Source: Deltaproteobacteria bacterium
GTDB taxonomy: Bacteria; Myxococcota_A; Polyangia; Polyangiales; JADJMO01
Length of the DNA stretch: 42,641 nucleotides
Assembly (NCBI GenBank): GCA_025363655.1
Contig: JANYDK010000021.1
Coordinates: 1-42,641 of the forward strand
Direction of reading: 5' to 3'
Under the pieces are notes generated by a model that made no database searches, was not told the origin of the DNA, and saw nothing but the letters and a program-made list of their open reading frames with translations. This document shows, piece by piece, positions 11,132 through 19,505 of this stretch. Position numbers and translations under genes: made by a program. Each line of letters begins with the position of its first letter. Positions within the stretch are counted from its first letter, which is position 1.

Positions 11132-12055
11132 TCACCTGCGTCGCGCTCGGCGGCTGCGGCTCGGGTCCTGGTCGCCCAGAGTGTCTGATCCATCCCTCGA
11201 TGAGATGACGATCCCCTGCAAAGGGTCCCAAGCGCCGACCTGTCCTTCGCCCAGCTCGACGCGGGCGCGCGAATTCCGGCGATGAGCAGCCTCGGTGATG
11301 GCGGCGAGGGCAGCCCCGGACGCCGAGGGGTGGGTCCGGCGGAGCGAGCTCGGGGCCAGAGAGAAGACGGCGCACGCCTCGTCGGCGAGGGCGACCAAGT
11401 GGGCGTCGACGCGTGGGTCGATCGTGCGCAGCAACGGGAGCACCTCGTTGCGCACGCGTACGCGAACGAAGCGGTGATCGGCGTTGTTCGGATCGTCGGC
11501 GAAGACGAGCTTCCGCCGTTTGGCGTGGGCGACGAGCTCGTGTCTGCGGGCGCGCACGAGGGGACGGAGGAGGTCGTCGCTCCGCACCGAGAGGACCCCG
11601 AGGCCGGCCAGCGGGGCTCCTCGCAAGAGCCGCATGAGCACGGTCTCGGCGCGGTCGTCGAGGTGATGACCAGTCGCGAGAAAGGTGGCGCCGACCGTGG
11701 ACGCAGCCGCCCGCAAGGCGCGATAGCGAGCTTCTCGCGCCCGCGCCTGGAGGTTGCTGCCCTTCTCGACACGAAGCTGGGTGATCGCAAAGTGCACGCC
11801 GCGCGCCCGGGCAAGGTCAGCCGCGAGCTCGAGCTCGCCCTGTGCCTCGGGTCGCAGGCCGTGATCGACGCCGTGGGCGAATACGCGCAGCACCCCAGAG
11901 CCGCCGACGTGAGCGAGGGTGTCGAGGAGGACCTGCGAATCTAGACCGCCGGAGCACGCGACGAGCACGGTTGCGCCCCGAGCAACCCCCGCTTCGGCGA
12001 GCGCACGACGAGCGTGCGTGGCAACAGAGGGGAGCGACGCGAGTGACGGCCTCAC
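11132..12055 (-). CDS. tilS: tRNA(Ile)-lysidine synthase
   Basis: 307 residues. TilS converts C34 of the CAU-anticodon tRNA-Ile to lysidine, using ATP and lysine, so that it reads AUA. The N-type ATP pyrophosphatase PP-loop is seen as ACSGGLDSQ (SGGLDS about 35-40), followed by HGVDHGLRPEA and the typical LATGHHLDDRAETVLMRLLRG. The core ends with the DDPNNADHRFVRVRVRNEVLPLL motif region. The C-terminal substrate-binding part is short and degenerate, so this is a compact TilS. The GTG at 12055 is chosen, 10 bp after the stop of the upstream lipoprotein gene; an open extension through that gene is not conserved in character. ftsH lies downstream. Confidence 0.9.
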   Translation of the reverse strand: MRPSLASLPSVATHARRALAEAGVARGATVLVACSGGLDSQVLLDTLAHVGGSGVLRVFAHGVDHGLRPEAQGELELAADLARARGVHFAITQLRVEKGSNLQARAREARYRALRAAASTVGATFLATGHHLDDRAETVLMRLLRGAPLAGLGVLSVRSDDLLRPLVRARRHELVAHAKRRKLVFADDPNNADHRFVRVRVRNEVLPLLRTIDPRVDAHLVALADEACAVFSLAPSSLRRTHPSASGAALAAITEAAHRRNSRARVELGEGQVGAWDPLQGIVISSRDGSDTLGDQDPSRSRRARRR

Positions 12056-12065
12056 GACACGGGTG

Positions 12066-12554
12066 TCAGGGCGAGCCACCGACGGGAGGCATCGCGGGCA
12101 TGCCCGGGCACTCGCCATTCGGTCCGCCGAGCGGCAATCCGACGGGCACGGTGTAGACCGCGGAGTCATCGGTGGGGCAGGCGTACTGCATCGAAGCGAG
12201 GCGCGCCTTGATGCAGTCGGTGACAGGGATGGGCAGCGACGACTGCGCCACCTCGCTGCTCTGCACCTTGCCATTTTTGCCGATTTTCACGGCAATTTTC
12301 GCCGAACCGCAGAGGTTGGTGTCGAACTTCCCGGCGTTGGCGACGCACGCGCTGACGATGCCCGGCTCCTTGGCGAGGACGTCGCCCGGGTTCGACGGAG
12401 CGTCGACGCAGGGCGGCGCTGGCGGAGGCGTGGTCGGCGCGGTCGCGGTGTAGACGGTGGCGTTGGCCGGGTCGGGCTGCTTCTTCGCGCAGGCGACGGA
12501 GATGACGGCGGCGAAGCCAGTGAACAGCGCGAGGAGGCCGAGGGCGCGACGCAT
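12066..12554 (-). CDS. Lipoprotein with AgmX/TonB-like C-terminal domain
   Basis: 162 residues. The ATG at 12554 gives MRRALGLLALFTGFAAVISVAC, a signal peptide with lipobox SVAC followed by Ala-Lys-Lys; AGGA lies upstream. A longer frame to 12635 would bury this signal. After a Pro/Thr-rich linker the C-terminal half (VSACVANAGKFDTNLCGSAK, then IAVKIGKNGKVQSSEVAQSS, then VTDCIKARLASMQYACP) resembles the small alpha/beta domain found at the C-terminus of myxobacterial AgmX/PglI and TonB-like proteins: a strand with K-x-G-x-V, then a Cys helix. Paired cysteines suggest disulfides in an exported protein. The role is unknown. It sits between the TolC-family gene and tilS on the same strand with short gaps, so co-transcription is plausible. 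Confidence 0.75.
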   Translation of the reverse strand: MRRALGLLALFTGFAAVISVACAKKQPDPANATVYTATAPTTPPPAPPCVDAPSNPGDVLAKEPGIVSACVANAGKFDTNLCGSAKIAVKIGKNGKVQSSEVAQSSLPIPVTDCIKARLASMQYACPTDDSAVYTVPVGLPLGGPNGECPGMPAMPPVGGSP

Positions 12555-12652
12555 GGGGGAATCCTGGAGTAGAGAGGGCGCGGCGGGAAGCGTCGCGGCC
12601 TTGGGCGTGATCGAAGGACGCAGCGGCGCGCCCATTTGTTCACAAAATCAGG

Positions 12653-14083
12653 TCACTGGGTGACGCCAGCGCAGGATCCCTCGACGAAAGGCAGGGAGAG
12701 CCGGGCACGCGCGGTGTCGAGCTCGCGAAGGACGAGTTGGGTCTCGCTCTGACGGAGCAGACGGCCGGCGTCGATGAGATCGAAGTTGGTGCCGATGCCG
12801 GCGGCGTAGGCGAGGCGCGCCAGACGGTCGGCTTCCTTCGCGAGGTCGCGGGCTTCGCGCGCAGAAGTCTCGGCGGCTTCGGCGACGGAAATGGCACGTC
12901 GAGCTTGCGACATCTCGATGAGCGCGCCGACCTTGGTCTGCACCGCACGGGCCTCGGCCTCTTCGACCTGCGCCTCGCGATCGCGACGCTCGCCATAGCG
13001 GACGCCGCCGTCGTAGAGAGGAATCGTGAGGACGCCGGAGATCGACCAGCCGGTGGCGAAGGGGCCCGAGAACGCCAGGCCGGACGCGTTGGCAGACATC
13101 TGCGCGGTCAGCGTCGGGACGAACTTGAGCGCGATGTCGTCGACGTTGCGCTTCGCGATGTCGATCTGCTTCTCGGCGATGACGACGTCGATGCGAGGTG
13201 CGCCCGATGGGGCCTTGCCACCGCAGAACGTCTGAATCTCTTTCTCGAGGGCCGCTTCGTCCTGGGCGAGGCCGAGATCGCCCGGGATCACGAGGAGCTG
13301 CGCGAGGGCCTCGCGCGCTTGCACGAGCTGTTCGTCGGCGGAGGCGATGACCGCACGGGCGGCGGCCACGTCTTGCAGCGCACGAACGAGATCGCGGGCG
13401 TCGCCGACGCCTGCCGCCAAGCGCTTTCGGGTGAGCAAGAGGCGATCGCGCGCGGCGTCGAGGCCGATGCGGTTGAGCTCGGCGAGACGCTGCGCCGAGG
13501 CGATGCCGACCGCCGCCTTGGCGAGACCGAGCGCGAGTCGACGACGCACGTCGTGGATGGAGAGCGCGGCGATGTCTTCGAGCTCACGCGCGGTGCCGAT
13601 GGCATGCCAAGCGCGGAGGTTGATGAGCGGCTGCACCGCCGAGATTTGCATCTGCAGCGCGTTGGTGTTGGCCGGTTGGAACGAGGCCGAACCGCTGCCG
13701 CCGCCAGGTATGTGGGTGAGGGTCGCGCTCGCGTTCACGGTCGGGAGGGCGCCGCCCCAGGCGATGCGCGTGGCCGCTTCGGCGCGCTCGATTTCGGCGA
13801 GTGCGATGCGCAAATCGGCGCTGGTTTTGCCGACCTCCGACCAGAGCTCGTTCCATCCGCCGAGCGTGCGCTTGGCCGGTGTCACCTCGGGCGCGGCAGT
13901 CTCGTCGACGGAGACCGACGACGCAGGCCCGGCGCCCGCCAGGCCAGCGCCGACCGTCGGCGACGCGCTCGGCATCGGTGCGATCGGCGGGGCGGTGACC
14001 GGCGCAGGCGCAGCGACGGACACGAGCGGAGCGAAGAGGAGGCCGACGAAGAGAGCGACGGGCACGACGCCGCGGCGTCGCAT
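12653..14083 (-). CDS. TolC-family outer membrane efflux protein
   Basis: 476 residues from the ATG at 14083. In-frame ATGs at 14113 and 14146 give a longer N-tail before the signal peptide; the shorter start puts RRR directly before VVPVALFVGLLFAPLVSVAA with an Ala-x-Ala cleavage site. The body has the internal duplication and long alternating helices of OEP/TolC proteins (ADLRIALAEIERAEAATRIA, LTAQMSANASGLAFSGPFAT, EARDLAKEADRLARLAYAAG), including the familiar A-x-G-x-x-x-x-x-D-L-I-D-A motif near the C-terminus. TolC proteins form trimeric outer membrane exit ducts for efflux pumps or type I secretion. No membrane-fusion protein or pump gene is adjacent, so the partner is encoded elsewhere. 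The downstream lipoprotein gene begins 98 bp on. Confidence 0.9.
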   Translation of the reverse strand: MRRRGVVPVALFVGLLFAPLVSVAAPAPVTAPPIAPMPSASPTVGAGLAGAGPASSVSVDETAAPEVTPAKRTLGGWNELWSEVGKTSADLRIALAEIERAEAATRIAWGGALPTVNASATLTHIPGGGSGSASFQPANTNALQMQISAVQPLINLRAWHAIGTARELEDIAALSIHDVRRRLALGLAKAAVGIASAQRLAELNRIGLDAARDRLLLTRKRLAAGVGDARDLVRALQDVAAARAVIASADEQLVQAREALAQLLVIPGDLGLAQDEAALEKEIQTFCGGKAPSGAPRIDVVIAEKQIDIAKRNVDDIALKFVPTLTAQMSANASGLAFSGPFATGWSISGVLTIPLYDGGVRYGERRDREAQVEEAEARAVQTKVGALIEMSQARRAISVAEAAETSAREARDLAKEADRLARLAYAAGIGTNFDLIDAGRLLRQSETQLVLRELDTARARLSLPFVEGSCAGVTQ

Positions 14084-14270
14084 CGGGAGATCGGAGTCAC
14101 GAGCAAGCGGCATCGGGCGGGCTACGCTAGCAGGGCCCCTGGGCATCGGGGGACGCGTAACGTTTCTTCACGCTTTCGAACATTCGATCGAGCGAAGAAG
14201 CGAGACGTCGCTCCGATGTCGCGAATCGAGGTTCGGTCACTCGGCAGTGGCTGCGGGTCACGGAGACGGG

Positions 14271-15251
14271 CTAATTGCGTGAAGTCCGCGTCACGCGTTC
14301 GGTGCGCGCGCTGTAGCGGCGATCGCCAGGAGCCACGCGGAGCGCACTCACCATCGCGCGCACGCGGGCACGGAGACGCGCAACAGAGACGCCGAGCTTG
14401 GCGGCGACCAGCTCGTAAGGAAGCGCACGCGCGCCGTCGACGCGAGCGACGACGAGCACCGAAGCTCCCGCGAGCACGGGCGAATCACCACTCGCGCGCA
14501 CCTCTCGCAAGTAGTCGGCGAGGAGGCGGAGCGCCGTCGCCTTGCGGCCTGGCGCCAGCTTGGCGGCTTCGGCGGCGTCACCGACGAGCGAGGCGACGAC
14601 TTTGTTTTCGGCCTTGCGACGAGGCCCTCCGAGCGCCCGCCGCGTCGGCTGCCCTTCGGCGCGGGCGAGCTCGAGGGCGAGCGCCGTGACGTCGGGATCG
14701 GAGCCGCCGCGTCGCACGAGCGGCTCGAGGACGGTGCGTGCTTCTTCGAGCTGACCGCAGCGCCAGAGCGCGTGCACCAGAGAACAGGTGATGGCCGGCT
14801 CGTCGGCGACGTCGCGATGGGCGCGCCGCAGGTGGGCGAGTGCGTCGCGTGGACGATCGAGCGCGACGTCGAGCAGGTGGCCGAGGTTGTGCGCGTACCA
14901 GGGATTGCCGGGCGCACGGGCGAGCGCCTGTCGATACGAGGCGCACGCATATCGGTAGTGACCGAGGAGCGCCTGGGCGAGGCCCATCAATGCCCAGGTG
15001 GCGTCGTCGTCAGGGGCGGCGGCGACGAGGCGCCTGATGTGAAGCGCGGCACGCCAAGGTGCCGACTCGAGGAGCATCTCGGCGAGACGACGGTCGGCAA
15101 AGGTGCGGTCTTCGCTGCCCTCGACGGCAATGTGCTGCAGCCGCTCGAGCATCGGGAGGACGTCGGCCGGCGCCTCGTCCCGCCGAAGCGCGCGCTCGAT
15201 GTTGCGACGCAGCACCTTCGGATCTTGATCGGCGTCGCGTGAGCGAGGCAT
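14271..15251 (-). CDS. TPR protein with helix-turn-helix-like C-terminal domain
   Basis: 326 residues. ATG 15251 is preceded by AAGGAGAG, a strong Shine-Dalgarno sequence; the much longer upstream frame is therefore not used. Residues of about 40-200 are TPR-like repeats (RYACASYRQALARAPGNPWY, LGHLLDVALDRPRDALAHLR). The last 90 residues differ: KATALRLLADYLREV, then SPVLAGASVLVVARV, then ALPYELVAAKLGVSVARLRA. This reads as helices ending in a helix-turn-helix, and resembles a sigma region 4 or the cyclin-like fold of TFIIB. It could bind DNA or a polymerase partner, but that is inference. The divergent neighbour is an ECF sigma gene, which makes a regulatory link worth testing. No signal peptide is seen. 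Confidence 0.75.
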   Translation of the reverse strand: MPRSRDADQDPKVLRRNIERALRRDEAPADVLPMLERLQHIAVEGSEDRTFADRRLAEMLLESAPWRAALHIRRLVAAAPDDDATWALMGLAQALLGHYRYACASYRQALARAPGNPWYAHNLGHLLDVALDRPRDALAHLRRAHRDVADEPAITCSLVHALWRCGQLEEARTVLEPLVRRGGSDPDVTALALELARAEGQPTRRALGGPRRKAENKVVASLVGDAAEAAKLAPGRKATALRLLADYLREVRASGDSPVLAGASVLVVARVDGARALPYELVAAKLGVSVARLRARVRAMVSALRVAPGDRRYSARTERVTRTSRN

Positions 15252-15673
15252 CTCTCCTTGGGGATACGGTACGGACAGTGTTCGAGCAAGGACGTCGATG
15301 TGTGCACGGTCGATGAACTGACCGGGTGCTGCCTTCGAACTGCCACATCGCGGCCCGCCGGCGACGCCGACGTGGCCAGCCGGCCGCGGGACCGGTTGTC
15401 CGAGGACCCACTCGAGCGTGTCAATTTGACAGCGAAAACCTCGGGCCTTCGATGAAAATCGTCGGCGAATGGTGCGGCGCCGATCGTGGCGCGCCCCTTG
15501 CTCCTCTCGGCAGCGCCACTCCGAGCTCTCACCGCCACGTCGTGCCCCGCGCGATCTCTGGCGAAATGTAAGACGTCGTCGCAGCGCTCGTCTGCGCGCA
15601 CGCACCACCGGCAACGTCGCGACCGCGCGGCGCTGGCACTCGTCTGCCCATCGAACACGCAAAGAGGAATGCC
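15252..15673. other. Divergent intergenic region between TPR gene and ECF sigma gene
   Basis: 422 bp with no supportable gene; the open frames here are shadows. It should hold both divergent promoters. A perfect TTGACA occurs at 15426-15431 on the + strand, unusual in such GC-rich DNA, but no convincing -10 follows at 16-18 bases. I see no clear ECF-type GGAAC/CGTC pair. The Shine-Dalgarno sequence for the sigma gene (AGAGGA) lies at the right edge. Confidence 0.5.
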
Positions 15674-16339
15674 ATGGACGACCTGCAAGCTTTTCCCTGC
15701 GACCACGTTGGCGAGGACATGAACCTCGGGACCAGCGAGACCCGCGAATCGAGTGACGATCGTGGTCGCTCGTCGGAAACGCGCGTGAAGGCCGCAGCAC
15801 TCTTCGAGCGTGGACGCGTCGCCGAGGCCGCGTTCGCCCGCAGCCTGGTGGCGCTCCGCCCCGACCTCCACGCACGCGCCCTGCGGCTCACGCGCGACAT
15901 GGCGGCGGCCGACGATCTCGTTCAGGACGCGGTCGAGCGCGCGCTCCGCTTCCGCGAGCAGTTCCAGCCGGGGACCAACCTCCGGAGCTGGGCGCAGACC
16001 ATCGTCTTCAGCCTCTTCATCACCGGGTATCGCCGTCGCCGTCGTGAGCGTGAGGCGGTGCGTGTCCTCACCGTCGACCCCTGCGCGTGGACCTCGCGCG
16101 ACGACGGCGCGCTCGACACCTCGCGCCTCGAGCTCTCGCCGACCCTCCGTCGCGCGGTCGAGTCGTTGCCCGCGAGCTTTCGCGAGGTGCTCCTGATGGT
16201 CGACGTCGGCGACTACAGCTACCGTGACGCCGCCGAGGCGCTCGACGTTCCGATCGGCACCGTCATGTCGCGCCTCCACCGCGCACGCAAACAGCTCGCG
16301 GCGACGATCGCCGAGAACGAGCCCAAGCTCGCCGCCTGA
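15674..16339 (+). CDS. ECF-type RNA polymerase sigma factor
   Basis: 221 residues, start ATG 15674 with AGAGGA upstream. After about 45 unconserved residues comes sigma region 2 (LRLTRDMAAADDLVQDAVER, then FREQFQPGTNLRSWAQTI, then FITGYRRRRRE) and then region 4 (LRRAVESLPASFREVLLMVD, then YSYRDAAEALDVPIGTVMSR, then LHRARKQLA). Region 3 is absent, as expected for extracytoplasmic-function sigma factors, which redirect RNA polymerase to stress or envelope promoters. No anti-sigma gene adjoins: the downstream neighbour is a convergent Sel1 lipoprotein 15 bp away, and upstream is a divergent TPR gene. Control may be transcriptional or by a distant anti-sigma. The class within ECF cannot be set from sequence alone. 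Confidence 0.92.
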   Translation: MDDLQAFPCDHVGEDMNLGTSETRESSDDRGRSSETRVKAAALFERGRVAEAAFARSLVALRPDLHARALRLTRDMAAADDLVQDAVERALRFREQFQPGTNLRSWAQTIVFSLFITGYRRRRREREAVRVLTVDPCAWTSRDDGALDTSRLELSPTLRRAVESLPASFREVLLMVDVGDYSYRDAAEALDVPIGTVMSRLHRARKQLAATIAENEPKLAA

Positions 16340-16354
16340 GCTCACGAAACGCGC

Positions 16355-17065
16355 TCACATCGACGCGCCGCCGCCTTTGGGATCTTTCGGCGGCGGAGCG
16401 CCGCCACCACCGCCGGCGTTGGCTGCGTTGATGATTTCCTGGAGACGATCGCAGCCCCACTTGTTGCCGGCGACGCAGCCTTGTTTGAGGAGGACGATGC
16501 CCCGCTCCTGGTTGCGGACGACGCCCTTGCCGATGAAGTAGGCGACGCCGGCCGAGCTGCAGCCGGCGGCGGTCGTGAGGAGGCAGGCGTATTCGAAGTC
16601 GACGACGGCGCGAGGGTAGTCTTTGGTGACGCCGAGCCCCGACTCGTACATCACGCCGAGGTTGTAGCAGCCCTGACCGACGCCCGCGTCACAGGCGCGT
16701 TGGTAATACGTGAGCGACTTCGCGTAGTCGACGCTGACGCCCTTGCCGGTGCCGTACATGTAACCGGCGCTGCTGCAGCCGTAGCCGTTGCCGAGCTCGC
16801 AGGCCTGCATGTAGAGCTCGGTCGCGTGCTTCAGATCGACGGGAAAAGGCGTGCCCGATTCGTACATCGCGCCGAGCTGCATGCAGCTGCCGGCGTTTGC
16901 GTTCTTCGTGCACTGCGTGGCGCAGTCGTCGGCCTCGCCGTAGTTGCAGAGGCGCGCGCCCGACGACGAAGACGTGTTCGGCGCGTTGGCCGCGCCCTTT
17001 CCGCCGCAGGCGACGAGGGAGAGAGCGCAAGCGACCACTGCGAACGACAGCGCGCGGAGGGCCAT
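16355..17065 (-). CDS. Sel1-repeat lipoprotein, array member 3 (promoter-distal)
   Basis: 236 residues, ATG 17065. The signal peptide ends in lipobox LVAC followed by Gly-Gly. A linker leads to the cysteine module C-x2-G-x3-D-C-x3-C-x8-C (starting CNYGEADDC), then four or so Sel1-like repeats of about 36 residues with Cys at the repeat ends (ACELGNGYGCSSAGYMYGTG, ACDAGVGQGCYNLGVMYESG). These paired cysteines match the disulfide-linked helix pairs of HcpA-like Sel1 proteins. The tail is Gly/Pro rich. It is the third gene in a head-to-tail array of three paralogues, 36 bp after its neighbour, and so is likely co-transcribed. Location is probably outer membrane or periplasm; the ligand is unknown. 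The ECF sigma gene converges on it. Confidence 0.88.
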   Translation of the reverse strand: MALRALSFAVVACALSLVACGGKGAANAPNTSSSSGARLCNYGEADDCATQCTKNANAGSCMQLGAMYESGTPFPVDLKHATELYMQACELGNGYGCSSAGYMYGTGKGVSVDYAKSLTYYQRACDAGVGQGCYNLGVMYESGLGVTKDYPRAVVDFEYACLLTTAAGCSSAGVAYFIGKGVVRNQERGIVLLKQGCVAGNKWGCDRLQEIINAANAGGGGGAPPPKDPKGGGASM

Positions 17066-17101
17066 CGCACCAGTCTAGCGAATGCGAGCGGACCGAGTCG
17101 A

Positions 17102-18649
17102 CTAAGGGCTTTCGCCGAGCTTCTTCAGCACGTCGCAGCCCCACTTGTTGCCGGTGTTGCATCCCTTGCGCAAGAGGGAGACGCCGCGCGGGCGATCGAC
17201 CTCGACGCCGCGACCTTTGACGTAACAGAAGCCGAGATTGCTGCAGCCGCTGGCGTCGCCGAGGTTGCATGCGCGCTGGAAGAGATCGGCGGCTTTCGGA
17301 TCGTCCTTCGAAACACCCCAACCATTGGCGTACATGCGCGCGAGGTTGGTGCAGCCTTCCGATCGACCACCGTCGCAGGCCTTCTGGTAGAGGGAGACTG
17401 CGGCGACGTCGTCTTTGGTCGCGCCGATGCCGTCTTCGAGGCGCATGCCCGCTTGGTTGCATCCGAGCGCGCTGCCGAGGTCGCACGCGGACATGTAGAA
17501 ACCGAGCGCCTTCTTGTCGTCCTTCGGCAGGCCTTCGCCCTTGGCGCACATGAGCGCGAGGTCGGCGCAGCTCGCGGCGTCCTTGTCCGAGTGACAGCGC
17601 GTGGTGCAGTCGGTGGCATCGCCGTAACGACAACCGGGCGCCTTTTCGGCGTCTTTTTTCGCCTTCTCCACCTTGGTAGCCTTCGAATTCTTGCCGTCGT
17701 CCTTCACCACCATCGACACGGTGGTGACGGCGTTCGGATCGGGCTTGCAGCCGGCGTCGTCGGCGATCATCCCACTCGGACAGGCTTCCTTGGTGTTCGT
17801 CACCACCTGCGCGGCGACGCAGGCCTGGCCATCCCACGCGCTCTTCTCGGGGCACTGCGGCGCATGGGCGAGGCTCGCGTCACCGAACGGAAGGAGCTCG
17901 ATGCGAAGGAGCGCGCCGCAGCCGTCGGGAGGTGTCTTGTCGCCGAGCGTCGCAGCGACGCATTTCTTCTCGTCACCGTCGACGTTGAGGTGCTCGACGC
18001 TCGACGAGCTGCTCGCGCCACCGCCCGCGCCGAAGACGGTCGCCGACGCGCCCACCGACGACTTGTCTCCGGTGAAGAAGTCGAAAGCGCCGGCGACCAT
18101 CCCCGACACGAGGTGCGTCGCGCCCTCGCAGTCACCGTCGAGCTCGGCGCGTGGGACTACGAGGCGATCGGCTTCGAAGCGACCGACGATGGTCATCTCC
18201 ACGTGGAGCGCGCCCGCTTGCGCGAGCTTTCCTTCGAGCTGCGCGGCGCCGAGCGGGACACTGGCCCAGAGCTCGGCGGCGTCGTCGATTCTGACGAGGT
18301 CGTGTTTGCGCGTGATCGGCGTGTAGACGTAGGCGCCCTTCACCTTGCAGGAGCCGAGAACCTCGAGTCGACACGACTCGAAGTGGACGACGACGAGCGC
18401 GCTGTGCGAGAGGGCTTCGAGCTTCGCGCGCGAGGTGCTCGGCCATTCGACGATCAGCGGCTCATGCGCACCGTTGTACTTGCCGTCTTTGCCTGGGACA
18501 CAGCGAGGCTCGCCAGTGGCCTCGAGCGACGAGGTCGGCCTCGGCGAAGTCGTCGTCAGCTTGCCGCCACCACACGCGGCGATCGAGCCCGCGAACGCCG
18601 CGAGACTCGCGACGAGCAGTGACGCGACGGGGAGAGCAGACGCACGCAT
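17102..18649 (-). CDS. Sel1-repeat lipoprotein with large N-terminal domain, array member 2
   Basis: 515 residues, ATG 18649; the signal peptide ends in lipobox IAAC followed by Gly-Gly. Unlike its two neighbours it has about 300 extra residues before the Sel1 part: a beta-rich domain (VVVHFESCRLEVLGSCKVKG, YVYTPITRKHDLVRIDD) with features of a pore- or ligand-binding fold I do not recognise, a Ser-rich stretch, and a Lys-rich linker (KATKVEKAKKDAEK). From about residue 335 come the shared cysteine module C-x2-G-x3-D-C-x3-C-x8-C and Sel1 repeats ending GNKWGCDVLKKLGESP. It probably arose by fusion of the array's Sel1 unit to another exported domain. It lies 40 bp after array member 1 and 36 bp before member 3. 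Confidence 0.88.
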   Translation of the reverse strand: MRASALPVASLLVASLAAFAGSIAACGGGKLTTTSPRPTSSLEATGEPRCVPGKDGKYNGAHEPLIVEWPSTSRAKLEALSHSALVVVHFESCRLEVLGSCKVKGAYVYTPITRKHDLVRIDDAAELWASVPLGAAQLEGKLAQAGALHVEMTIVGRFEADRLVVPRAELDGDCEGATHLVSGMVAGAFDFFTGDKSSVGASATVFGAGGGASSSSSVEHLNVDGDEKKCVAATLGDKTPPDGCGALLRIELLPFGDASLAHAPQCPEKSAWDGQACVAAQVVTNTKEACPSGMIADDAGCKPDPNAVTTVSMVVKDDGKNSKATKVEKAKKDAEKAPGCRYGDATDCTTRCHSDKDAASCADLALMCAKGEGLPKDDKKALGFYMSACDLGSALGCNQAGMRLEDGIGATKDDVAAVSLYQKACDGGRSEGCTNLARMYANGWGVSKDDPKAADLFQRACNLGDASGCSNLGFCYVKGRGVEVDRPRGVSLLRKGCNTGNKWGCDVLKKLGESP

Positions 18650-18689
18650 GGCCCAGGCTTGACGAACGACCAGCCGCGTCGCTTCAGTC

Positions 18690-19436
18690 CTACTCTTCCG
18701 ACTTCATGTCCTTGAGGCGACCACAGGCCCAGTTGTTCCCGGATTTGCAGGCTTTTTCCAGGAGAGCCCCCCCCTTTTCGAGGTCGGTGTCGATGCCGAT
18801 GCCGAACGCGTAGCAGTTGCCGAGCGAGGCGCAGCCCTTCATGTTGCCGAGGAAGCAGCTGCGGTCGAAGTAGGCAGCTGCGCGCTCCTGGCTCTCTTCC
18901 TCGTCGATGCCCTGCTCGTAAGTGACGCCGCGCCAGTAGCAACCGTGGCCGTTGAGCTCTTCACACGCTTGGACGAAGAGCTGCTTGGCGTGGTGGTCGT
19001 CCTTGGGGGCGCCCTTGCCCTCCCAGAGGCGCTCGCCGGACTCGACGCAGCCGTCGTAGTCCTTGGCCTCGCAGCCGCGCGAGAAGTACATGAAGGCCTT
19101 GGCGTCGTCGGCCGCGACCCCGACGCCGCTCGTGTACACCTGCCCGGCGCTGGTGCAGGCGGCGCCGCTGCCGTAGTTGCAGCCCATGTCGAAGTAGACG
19201 GCAGCTTTCACCGGGTCGACCGTGGCGCCCTGTCCCTTCGAGAGCATCGTGCCGAGCGTGTTGCAGGCAGCACCGTTCTTGTTGCCCTCGCACTGTGCGC
19301 GGCAGTCGGCTTCGTCACCCGGCGTGCACGACCCGCCGTTGTTGCCCGAGGTGATGACACCCTTCTTCGGACCACAGGCGACGATGGGCGCGACGACGAG
19401 CAGCGATGCGATGGTGAACAGGGCGGGGAGGCGCAT
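18690..19436 (-). CDS. Sel1-repeat lipoprotein, array member 1 (promoter-proximal)
   Basis: 248 residues from ATG 19436, which starts MRLPALFTIASLLVVAPIVAC, lipobox IVAC followed by Gly-Pro-Lys-Lys; an upstream start at 19472 adds a polar 12-residue tail and is less likely. The cysteine module C-x2-G-x3-D-C-x3-C-x8-C begins CTPGDEADC. Sel1-like repeats follow, each with Cys near the end (GCNYGSGAACTSAGQVYTSG, SCFLGNMKGCASLGNCYAFG), ending GNNWACGRLKDMKSEE, matching the tails of the other two members. It is first in the array and divergent from prkA across 116 bp, so the array promoter should lie there. Its function is unknown; Sel1 proteins usually mediate protein-protein contacts. Confidence 0.87.
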   Translation of the reverse strand: MRLPALFTIASLLVVAPIVACGPKKGVITSGNNGGSCTPGDEADCRAQCEGNKNGAACNTLGTMLSKGQGATVDPVKAAVYFDMGCNYGSGAACTSAGQVYTSGVGVAADDAKAFMYFSRGCEAKDYDGCVESGERLWEGKGAPKDDHHAKQLFVQACEELNGHGCYWRGVTYEQGIDEEESQERAAAYFDRSCFLGNMKGCASLGNCYAFGIGIDTDLEKGGALLEKACKSGNNWACGRLKDMKSEE

Positions 19437-19505
19437 GGGGCGGAGCGTAAACACCTTGGCGCGCGCACTCAATCGCTACTTCACACCACCTCGGCCCCAG
19501 CGCTT

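Noticed and set aside
12737-14689. 650-codon + strand frame opposite the TolC-family gene
   Set aside because: Mirror of the TolC codons and the following gap; no recognisable domain.
15426-15454. Sigma-70 promoter from the perfect TTGACA
   Set aside because: No acceptable -10 hexamer at normal spacing; recorded only in the intergenic entry.
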